The position numbers and the translations under genes were made by a program. A DNA stretch of 5,478 bases from CANLBN01 sp047629215. Lineage in GTDB: Bacteria; Pseudomonadota; Gammaproteobacteria; Pseudomonadales; Cellvibrionaceae. Numbering within the stretch: position 1 is the stretch's first letter; every line of letters starts with the position of its first letter. The stretch is taken from assembly GCA_047629215.1 (NCBI GenBank), contig JBLHWO010000241.1:1-5478 (forward strand), in the 5' to 3' direction. This document shows positions 1 through 4,825 of this stretch, in pieces. The notes beneath the pieces are model-generated. The model did not search any database. It was given only the letters and a program-made list of their open reading frames with translations, and was not told where the DNA came from.

Positions 1-87
1 CGCTCCTGTACCTACCACAAATGCAGCAACAAATTTAAGCATGACATCAAAGACTATTTTTATAATATCCTTTATAAATTTTAACAT
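1..87 (-). CDS. Partial hypothetical small hydrophobic protein (N-terminus only)
   Basis: An open frame starts at ATG (87-85) and runs off the left edge after 29 codons. The peptide begins MLKFIKDIIKIVFDVMLK and continues into FVAAFVVGTGA, which looks like a short amphipathic, lysine-containing N-terminus followed by the start of a transmembrane segment. No strong Shine-Dalgarno sequence is visible; GGTAAT lies a few bases upstream. I do not recognise the family. It is transcribed away from the integron integrase relic, which is the orientation and side expected for a cassette gene of that integron. However, I found no convincing attI or attC core between the two. It is too short to be certain that it is coding. 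Confidence 0.4.
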   Translation of the reverse strand, partial: MLKFIKDIIKIVFDVMLKFVAAFVVGTGA

Positions 88-516
88 CGCTATTACCGAT
101 CATTAACTTGGATTTTTAAACAAAACTACAACCTAGTAAACGTAAATTGTTGCCTAAATTAAAGCGCCGCACATCAAAACATACGTCGTCATAAATTGCC
201 GGAGAAAAAGGGGGAAGTTTACCTTCAGCTAGTCCTTTCTTCTACCGTAGTAGATGATGCAATTCATATATTAATCCGCGTTACTATAAGATTATTGATT
301 TATAATATTATGGTATTGAGGGTCAAATTCTCTATATCAATATTCAGAGGACTTCTCATTTTTTTGCGAGAATTGTTTAAATGCTTAGTCGCAACTTATT
401 GTAATTAAAAGAAAAAGAGCGATGAAGCTACTCTTCTTAAAAACGCTGGATTCAATCCCGCCTTTCAGCAACAGTGCCACTCGCAACGGAGTGATGTCAA
501 TACAAAAAGAGTTTGT
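88..516. other. Gene-free AT-rich region 5' of the integrase relic
   Basis: No convincing coding sequence is present. The one open frame over 60 codons (196-408, plus) starts with TTG, has no ribosome binding site and has low-complexity composition. By position this is where attI and the cassette promoter of an integron would lie, but I find no intact GTTRRRY core on either strand, so any attI has decayed or been lost. Small structures are visible. One is a weak hairpin AAGAG-N11-CTCTT (415-435), followed on the minus strand by a T-rich run, so it could be a weak terminator for leftward transcription. The other is a hairpin CACTC-N6-GAGTG (478-493), just upstream of the integrase start. Confidence 0.5.
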
Positions 517-1176
517 ATGTATAAATCCCCATTTCTAAAATTTATCTATGATTTTATACTAACCAAGCATTACAGTAAGCGCACTATTTCTACTTATATC
601 ACTAGGATTAAATCTTTTATTCGTTTTAATGAGATAATCGACGCCCAGCACTTATGGGTGAGAGGGAAGTGCTACGTTTTTTAAATCATTTAGCCGTTAA
701 TCGTAATGTGGCTCCTAGTACACAATACACGGCATTAAATGCTGTTGCGTTTATCTATAACCAATTCTTGAATCAACCCTTGGGGGCTATGGCTGAGTTC
801 AAGCGTGCCAAGAGGCCAGTAAAGTTACCTATTGTGTTAACAGAAGCGAAGTAAAAATTCTTTTTAATCGTTTAGAGTCTCGTTATAAACTTCCAGCTGC
901 TTTGTTATATGGCTCTGGCCTACGAAGGATTGAATGCCTACGTTTACCTGTTGGCAAGGTAAAGATAATAAACACCACTTGACGACACTAGCCCCAGAAT
1001 TATTTGACCTCTTAAAAGCCCAGATTGACACACTTATTATCCGAAACCAAGACAGTTAAACAAACGCTAGAGTAAGATTTAAAAAATAAGGCTTTTGACG
1101 GCGTTTGGATGCCCAATGCCTTGCAGCGTAAATATTCAAAGGCAAACAAAACACTGTATTGGCAATATTTATTTCA
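517..1176 (+). pseudogene. intI: Integron integrase pseudogene, frameshifted and C-terminally truncated
   Basis: This is the relic of a tyrosine recombinase that recombined attI and attC sites. It reads from ATG 517 as MYKSPFLKFIYDF, then HYSKRTISTYITRIKSFIRF, the IntI core-binding domain. A frameshift near 653 moves to the frame reading MGEREVLRFLNHLAVNRN and RAKRPVKLPIVLTEA. A second near 847 moves to the frame with box I, GSGLRRIECLRL, holding the first catalytic Arg. Roughly 15-20 residues then appear deleted. A further shift near 956 gives GKDNKHHLTTLAPELFDLL, and another lies between about 1030 and 1070. A TAA at about 1074 replaces a sense codon, probably CAA. The last block, GVWMPNALQRKYSKANKTL then YWQYLF (1103-1174), is the IntI-specific extra helix patch that separates integron integrases from other XerC/D-like recombinases. 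The sequence then meets the end of an IS1595-family element, so the HxLRH box and Tyr nucleophile are missing. It cannot encode an active enzyme. Confidence 0.9.
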
Positions 1177-1734
1177 GGGCTGTCCCAGATAATGCATAAA
1201 TTGTATTATTTGAGGCACTATGAGAAAGAGTCGATTAAGCTGGTCAACACAACATAAACTGATAGGGTATTTTGTTGTGGGAACGACTGCTCGTTGCGCA
1301 TTCGAGTTAGTTGATGTTAATCGAAAAACAGCGACTTATTATCATCACCGCTTACGAGAAATTATCACTGAACAGCTAGACAAAGAATCTACAGAATTAT
1401 TTGATGGCGAAATTGAATAGACGAAAGCTATTTTGGTGGACGACGGAAAGGCAAACGAGGTCTAGGGGCGGCAGGGAAAGTACCTGTTTTTGGCTTGTTA
1501 AAGCGTGGAGGAAGAGTTTATACAAAAATAATTCCTGATGCTAAACCCTCTACATTAATGCCAATTATAGAAAACAAAGTCATTCCTGATAGCATTGTTT
1601 ATAGTGATTTTTGGCGTGGCTATAATGCACTGGATACATCAGAGTTTAAACATTACCGAATTAATCACTCTGTTTTATTTGCGAATAAGCACAATCACAT
1701 TAACGGCATTGAGAATTTTTGGAGTCAAGCAAAG
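1177..1734 (+). mobile_element. IS1595-family (IS1016-like) insertion sequence, 3'-truncated
   Basis: The left end is taken as GGGCTGTCCCAGATAATG (1177-1194), which matches the GGGCTGTC-type termini of the IS1016 group. It begins exactly where the intI reading frame is lost, and the transposase starts 43 bp further in. No right inverted repeat is found. The transposase stops mid-sequence at about 1734, where the 70-bp palindrome (1735-1804) begins, and sequence beyond the palindrome belongs to an unrelated minus-strand gene. The element therefore lost its 3' end, and no target duplication can be examined. This is a dead remnant. Confidence 0.75.
1220..1734 (+). pseudogene. IS1595-family transposase pseudogene
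   Basis: The start at ATG 1220 is supported by TTGAGG 5 bp upstream. The first 66 codons (MRKSRLSWSTQHKLIGYF..., then FELVDVNRKTATYYHHRLRE) match the N-terminal zinc-ribbon-less helical region of IS1016-type transposases and run to FDGEIE. A frameshift at about 1418 produces TAG. In the +1-shifted frame (1420 on) the protein resumes as DESYFGGRRKGKRG, which contains the first catalytic Asp of the ISXO2-like domain. It continues through GKVPVFGLLKRGGRVYT, SIVYSDFWRGYNAL (second Asp) and HINGIENFWSQAK, the third catalytic region. Normal family members continue for some 30-40 residues more; this one is cut by the palindrome. The frameshift looks like a 2-bp loss in the Val codon before DES, exactly at the active site. 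Not functional. Confidence 0.88.
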
Positions 1735-1804
1735 CCCCCTGTGTAAGAGTAGTTGTCGCCTCTAACTTAAAAAATAGAGGCGACAACTACTCTTACACAG
1801 GGGG
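1735..1804. repeat. 70-bp perfect palindrome, MITE-like or fused IS3-type ends
   Basis: Left arm 1735-1764 and right arm 1775-1804 are exact reverse complements over 30 bp, separated by the 10 nt ACTTAAAAAA. Inside the C/G runs, each arm starts TGTGTAAGAGTAGTTGTCG. This agrees at 18 of 22 positions with the left end of the IS3-family element at 2959-2980. The simplest reading is a pair of IS3-type terminal repeats with almost everything between them deleted, either a MITE or an IS remnant. It sits exactly at the junction of a truncated IS1595 transposase and a truncated minus-strand gene. A rho-independent terminator is less likely because no T-run follows on either strand. No direct target duplication is visible: the flanks are CCCCC on the left and GGGGG on the right, which are part of the palindrome. 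Confidence 0.85.
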
Positions 1805-2070
1805 TCCTCGGCTGGCTTGGAAAACTCCTGATAGGAAGTACCATAACGTTCTTTATTTGATTTTGATTTGTAATTTTTTGCAAGGTTCATATCTGACATA
1901 CGATTATTTTTGTAGATATGTGAGTTAGGATTTGAAATCTCTGCAAGAATGTTTCTCATTGCCGCATTATTAGCTTGTCTCTCTTCTCTGCGTTCTGCGG
2001 CATTTTCTCTTCTCTCCGCTTTCCTCGCAATCTCTCTTTCTCTATCTTCTTGAGCCGTAGCTAGCATCAT
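1762..2070 (-). CDS. Hypothetical charged coiled-coil protein, C-terminus replaced
   Basis: The 102-codon frame starts MMLATAQEDREREIARK and is followed by an Arg/Glu/Ala-rich stretch (residues 8-35, with repeated ERRE-type blocks) likely to form a helix or coiled coil. A polar segment with NPNSHIYKNN and ERYGTSYQEFSKPAED follows. There is no signal peptide or membrane segment, so it is probably cytoplasmic or a partner of the upstream gene product. Its ATG overlaps the TGA of the lipoprotein gene by ATGA, so translation is very likely coupled. From about residue 89 (plus-strand position 1804 and lower) the frame reads through the 70-bp palindrome, giving the tail PLCKSSCRLYFLS. That tail comes from the inserted repeat, so the original C-terminus is lost. 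I do not recognise the family; function is unknown. Confidence 0.6.
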   Translation of the reverse strand: MMLATAQEDREREIARKAERRENAAERREERQANNAAMRNILAEISNPNSHIYKNNRMSDMNLAKNYKSKSNKERYGTSYQEFSKPAEDPLCKSSCRLYFLS

Positions 2071-2723
2071 GGCGTGACGTTTTTGAAGACCAGATTCATG
2101 TGTGATTTTTTATCATTAAAATGTGATGGGTCAACGGCCTTATCGTTTATATTTTCCACGCCTATTTTAACCCTGTTGGAGTCAGTCTTTGCCCAATACC
2201 TTATAATATAAGCCCCATCGCCGATTAGAATTTCCCCGTATCCTTTATGATCAGAATAACTGTGCTTAGAGTAAATTTTTTTAGTGGCATTCGCCATAAA
2301 GTTTGCAGAAGGATCGCCGCCTGAAATATGAGTGCTCGATGATAAAAACCACCCCCCCGCCATAACGGGAGTTCTTGATTGTATCTTTACATAATATTTA
2401 CTTTTACCAGGGTCGTTGGAAACCTTATTAACCAAATGACGAATTAAATTTCTAGAATCAACTTCAGCAGCAAGTCTAAAGGGTTCTCGAACACCAGATA
2501 CCGTTATCTGGGTCTTTATGTACTTATGCCAAGCAGCCTCCTTACGATCATAGTTTAGAACTTCTTCTTCTGAAAGATAATTAGCAAAGACAGGTTCATT
2601 GGCACGTAAAGTCCATGACATCTTTCTATAATCATCAGTTGATAACGCGTAATAAAGATTTGCACAGGAAGATATCAATAAAACAAGTAACAGCCCGATA
2701 ATCAAAAGAATCGATTTATCAAT
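2067..2723 (-). CDS. Hypothetical lipoprotein, probable ATT start
   Basis: This is a predicted exported lipoprotein of 218 residues. From an ATT codon at 2723-2721 it begins MIDKSILLIIGLL and runs into LVLLISSC, a charged n-region, a hydrophobic core and lipobox ISSC with the modified Cys at residue 21. Residue 22 is Ala, not Asp, so outer-membrane sorting would be expected. The first conventional start, TTG at 2705, would remove the Asp and Lys of the n-region and has no ribosome binding site. GGGAG sits 6 nt before the ATT, and TAA closes the frame 2 codons upstream. The mature part is soluble and polar, with blocks such as RKMSWTLRANEPVFANYL, GGWFLSSSTHISGGD and AYIIRYWAKTDSNRVKIG; I recognise no domain. 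The TGA overlaps the ATG of the next gene. It begins about 60 bp after a probable attC, so it is likely the first gene of an integron cassette. The ATT may be a genuine rare start or a mutated ATG. Confidence 0.72.
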   Translation of the reverse strand: MDKSILLIIGLLLVLLISSCANLYYALSTDDYRKMSWTLRANEPVFANYLSEEEVLNYDRKEAAWHKYIKTQITVSGVREPFRLAAEVDSRNLIRHLVNKVSNDPGKSKYYVKIQSRTPVMAGGWFLSSSTHISGGDPSANFMANATKKIYSKHSYSDHKGYGEILIGDGAYIIRYWAKTDSNRVKIGVENINDKAVDPSHFNDKKSHMNLVFKNVTP

Positions 2724-2729
2724 GATTTA

Positions 2730-2734
2730 CTCCC
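2730..2734 (-). promoter_or_regulatory. Shine-Dalgarno GGGAG fixing the lipoprotein start at ATT
   Basis: On the minus strand GGGAG is followed by TAAATC and then ATT. The 6-nt spacing is optimal for the ATT codon but leaves 24 nt to the first TTG at 2705. With the n-region lysine gained, this is the main argument for ATT initiation. Confidence 0.6.
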
Positions 2735-2783
2735 AATAAATTATATTAATATATGTGAGCCGTCATTCGACACTTTTCGTAAT

Positions 2784-2857
2784 CCTATGACGCTCGCATT
2801 TGCGGCTGGTTTGTAGCGCAGCGTAAAACCAGTCCGAAAACATGCGCTTGCTATGTT
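2784..2857 (-). repeat. Probable attC recombination site of an integron cassette
   Basis: This is an imperfect palindrome of about 74 bp. Read on the minus strand, the arms are ACATAGCAAGCGCATG...CGGACTGGTTT and AAACCAGCCGCAAATGCG...AGCGTCATAGG, around a loop reading TACGCTGCGCTAC. The folded strand carries an extrahelical A (CGG-A-CTGG against CCAGCCG) and an unpaired central segment, both diagnostic of attC. The outer core sites are degenerate: R' reads GTCATAG where GTTRRRY is expected, and R'' reads AGC where AAC is expected, so recombination activity may be weakened. A minus-strand ORF ends at 2863, directly before it, and the lipoprotein gene starts about 60 bp after it. That is the canonical cassette-attC-cassette spacing. 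The orientation implies cassettes transcribed leftward. Confidence 0.75.
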
Positions 2858-2862
2858 TATTC

Positions 2863-2958
2863 TCAAATTAGATCATTAAGAATATCGTCGAGACCTGCCG
2901 CTTTTTCCCTAGCAAAAACTCGAGGACACTCACTCAACATTAGCCTAAAAAACCCCTC
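2863..2958 (-). pseudogene. 3' end of a cassette gene cut by an IS3 element
   Basis: An open frame on the minus strand enters from the IS3 boundary (2958) and ends at TGA (2865-2863), 5 bp before the attC. It reads EGFFRLMLSECPRVFARE and then KAAGLDDILNDLI, a plausible soluble, acidic C-terminal tail. The family is not recognised. The upstream portion should lie on the far side of the IS. Joining at the CTC duplication continues the frame into ILCLLIVLTVSEG (about 4549-4586), which is open but has no ATG before a TAA. The 5' part may therefore be degraded, or the gene may be very short and start at TTG. Confidence 0.5.
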
Positions 2959-2980
2959 TGTGTCAGGGTAGTTGTTGTCT
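2959..2980 (+). repeat. Left inverted repeat of the IS3 element
   Basis: TGTGTCAGGGTAGTTGTTGT starts here, with the terminal TG typical of IS3 ends. It is similar to the arms of the palindrome at 1740-1764 and, inverted, to the right end at 4527-4548. Confidence 0.7.
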
Positions 2981-3015
2981 TTTCCAATGTTCAAGCAGAG
3001 CGGCAGTTAGAACCT

Positions 3016-3477
3016 ATGACACAGCATTCAGTTGAGCAAAAAGAAGCCATCGTCAATCGATTTTTACAAAGTGGTTTATCCATTCGTGAATTCGCAGAGC
3101 TTGAAGGCATTACCAAATCATCCCTGTATAGTTGGAGTAAGAAATTTAATAACAGCGACAGGCCACTCATGGAAAAAAATAAATACTCTGGAGAGCAACG
3201 CTTTTCTATTTTATTGGAAACAGCCACGTTATCGGAAGCCGAACTCAGTGAATACTGTCGCACTAAAGGATTGTACCCCGATCACTTAAAGCAATGGAAA
3301 CAGGCTTTTATCAAAGGTGATTATAAACCGACAAAAAATACTGATGCTAGCGATAAAAAACGGATAAAAGCACTAGAAAAAGAACTCGCGATAAAGGAAA
3401 AAGCCTTAGCGGAGACCGCCGCGTTATTGGTGCTAAGAAAAAAGTTCAATGCCCACTTCAATCTGGACGAGGAATAA
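3016..3477 (+). CDS. IS3-family transposase OrfA
   Basis: This is the 153-residue DNA-binding subunit of the IS3 transposase. Residues 20-44 (LSIREFAELEGITKSSLYSW) form a helix-turn-helix that would bind the IS ends. A second helix-turn-helix-like segment lies at about residues 71-98 (LSEAELSEYCRTKG, then HLKQWKQAF). The C-terminal part (about 112-145; KKRIKALEKELAIKEKAL, then AETAALLVLRKKF) is a leucine-zipper-like coiled coil for multimerisation, ending in the AALLVLRKK motif typical of long OrfA proteins of this group. The frame is intact. Its TAA overlaps the ATG of orfB by one base (TAATG), so expression of orfB would be by translational coupling rather than the -1 frameshift used by many IS3 members. 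Confidence 0.9.
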   Translation: MTQHSVEQKEAIVNRFLQSGLSIREFAELEGITKSSLYSWSKKFNNSDRPLMEKNKYSGEQRFSILLETATLSEAELSEYCRTKGLYPDHLKQWKQAFIKGDYKPTKNTDASDKKRIKALEKELAIKEKALAETAALLVLRKKFNAHFNLDEE

Positions 3478-4520
3478 TGGTGGGCCTTAATGATCGCCAG
3501 AGAATAGTGGCAGGGGTGTTAGACGCTGTTAAAGCAGGCGCCTCTAAAAAGAATGCTTGTGAGACTGTCGAGCTAAATATTCGCACCTTTCAACGCTGGT
3601 TTTATTGCTCTCAAGTTCAGTCAGATCAACGGCCAATAATTGACTGGCCAGAGCCTAAAAATAAATTGTCCTCAAGTGAATATCAAGCGATAGTAGATTG
3701 TTGTAATAGCACTGAGTACGCGAGTTCGCCTCCATGCCAAATCGTACCTAGCCTTGCGGACAAAGACCTATATATTGGCTCAGAGTCAAGTTTGTATCGT
3801 GTATTAAAAGCTGAAAAGCAGCTGCAGCACAGGGGACGGAGTAAGCCGAAGAAGGCATCTAAAAAACCAACCAGCTATACTTCAACAGGTGCGAATCAAG
3901 TGTGGAGTTGAGATATTAGCTACCTGCCAACCCCCGTCATTGGTCAGCATTATTATCTCTATTTTTTTATGGATATTTACAGCCGAAAGATTGTAGGCGC
4001 TGAAGTTTTTGCACAGGAGAGCGGCGAAGAAGCAGCAGATTTATTACAACGCAGTGTCTGGAAGGAGAAATGAGCGGGCCAAAATTTAGTGCTGCATTCC
4101 GATAATGGCGCGCCGATGAAAAGCTTTACCCTACGAGCAAAAATGCAGGATCTGGGTATTATCACATCACGAAGCCGGCCGCGAGTTGGCAATGATAATC
4201 CGTATTCGGAAGCGGTCTTTAAAACACTGAAATATTGCCCACAATGGCCCGAGTCAGGGTTTACGAGTTTAGACGGTGCAAGGGCTTGGGTTGACGAGTT
4301 TGTGGCGTGGTATAACGATGAACACCGTCATAGTGGTATTCGATATGTGACGCCAAGTGAGCGACATCAAGGGTTGGATGCTGATATATTAGAGTATCGA
4401 AAGTGGGTCTATTTGGACGCTAAGAATAAACATCCAGAGCGTTGGTCGAAAGGCATTCGGGATTGGAGCTTTATAGATAAAGTAGAGCTGAACCCCGAGG
4501 TGAATTCCTTGGCAGCATGA
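3477..4520 (+). pseudogene. IS3-family transposase OrfB with two in-frame TGA codons
   Basis: This is the catalytic DDE subunit, 347 codons in one continuous frame apart from two TGA codons. The N-terminal part (QRIVAGVLDAVKAG, then ACETVELNIRTFQRWF) is a helix-turn-helix, followed by the IS3 linker SSLYRVLKAEKQLQHRG. The rve core contains Asp146 (DISYLP), Asp209 (VLHSDNGAPMKS) and Glu245 (NPYSEAVFKTLKY). The Asp209-Glu245 spacing of 35 residues is the DD(35)E signature. Codon 145 (3909-3911) is TGA where the family has Trp (WSWDISYLP), a TGG to TGA change. Codon 199 (4071-4073) is TGA before AGQNLVLHSDNG, at a position that is not Trp-specific. The C-terminal part (VAWYNDEHRHSGIRYVTP) is complete. 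Without readthrough the product lacks the catalytic domain, so the gene is scored as broken. Confidence 0.9.
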
Positions 4521-4526
4521 TATTAA

Positions 4527-4548
4527 ACACGACAACTACCTTGAAAAA
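4527..4548 (-). repeat. Right inverted repeat of the IS3 element, degenerate
   Basis: ACAACTACC (4532-4540) followed by TTGAAAAA mirrors the left-end sequence, with ACAACTACC and TGA conserved. The outermost bases differ from the expected CACA. The end is placed at 4548 because this length mirrors the left repeat and leaves CTC on both flanks; it could be a few bases off. Confidence 0.5.
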
Positions 4549-4600
4549 CTCCGAAACCGTTAAGACGATTAAAAGACACAATATAGTATTGATTTATTCG

Positions 4601-4667
4601 GGGTGTCCATATATGTCCTTCTTCACTTACTTGTGGTGCCTGTGGTGGGTGGGTGTCCTTTTTCACT
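4601..4667. repeat. Two copies of a GGGTGTCC / TGTCCTTYTTCACT repeat
   Basis: GGGTGTCC occurs at 4601-4608 and 4651-4658. TGTCCTT(C/T)TTCACT occurs at 4614-4627 and 4654-4667, exactly 40 bp apart. In the first copy GGGTGTCC and TGTCCTTCTTCACT are separated by ATATA within the palindromic GGACATATATGTCC-like context; in the second copy the two motifs overlap. No coding frame is convincing here. It may be a REP-type or IS-end remnant; I cannot assign it. Confidence 0.5.
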
Positions 4668-4671
4668 CTAT

Positions 4672-4734
4672 ATTTAGACCAGAATGCCAGTCTAAATAAA
4701 AGAGTCACTCACTTAGACTAGACTTATGGTCTAA
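4672..4734. promoter_or_regulatory. Pair of inverted repeats TTAGAC-N10-GTCTAA, possible repressor operators
   Basis: Arms 4672-4679 and 4690-4697 (ATTTAGAC, GTCTAAAT) and arms 4713-4718 and 4729-4734 (TTAGAC, GTCTAA) each enclose exactly 10 nt. The centres are 39 bp apart. The second also contains the tighter palindrome TAGAC-TTATG-GTCTA. Dyads of TAGAC/GTCTA are used as operators by some TetR-family repressors, such as NemR-type regulators; that link is inference. No regulator or target gene is adjacent: the IS lies to the left and the convergent end of the HPF gene to the right. The pair may be a stranded promoter fragment. Confidence 0.45.
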
Positions 4735-4825
4735 TATTGCTTTATTCCAACTTAATCAATCAGTTAATTTTCATAACGACCTATCGTCGAAATACAAAGC
4801 CCTTCTTTCTGTGAATCGTAGCTAT

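Larger units (their letters stand above)
2959..4548 (+). mobile_element. IS3-family insertion sequence, about 1.59 kb
   Basis: Two consecutive ORFs (orfA, orfB) of IS3 type are bounded by related ends. The left end is TGTGTCAGGGTAGTTGTTGT (2959 on). The right end on the minus strand is TTTTTCAAGGTAGTTGTCGT (4548 back), with the core GGTAGTTGT shared. The trinucleotide CTC precedes the left end (2956-2958) and follows the right end (4549-4551), compatible with the 3-bp target duplication of this family. Outer bases of the right end no longer match the expected TGTG, so that end is degenerate. With two stop codons in orfB, this copy is probably inactive. It interrupts a minus-strand cassette ORF. 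Confidence 0.85.

Noticed and set aside
120..180. attI or attC remnant near GCGGCGC on the minus strand
   Set aside because: There is no GTTRRRY or RYYYAAC core and no long imperfect palindrome; the similarity to cassette ends is superficial.
196..408. 70-codon plus-strand frame in the region 5' of intI
   Set aside because: It has a TTG start, no ribosome binding site and an Ile/Leu-rich composition expected from AT-rich noncoding DNA; no recognisable family.
1735..1804. Palindrome as a rho-independent terminator
   Set aside because: No T-run follows on either strand, the arms match IS3 ends, and the structure is far longer than a terminator needs.
2740..2745. TATAAT on the minus strand as the -10 of the lipoprotein gene
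   Set aside because: The transcript would begin inside the Shine-Dalgarno sequence, and there is no -35 at a suitable distance.
3909..4073. TGA read as Trp (alternative genetic code)
   Set aside because: Only the first TGA falls at a conserved Trp. Neighbouring genes use TGG for Trp, and TGA serves as a normal stop in the lipoprotein gene.
4517..4708. Overlapping 60-codon frames on both strands right of the IS3
   Set aside because: They run across the IS end and the direct repeats, have no ribosome binding site, and overlap one another on opposite strands.
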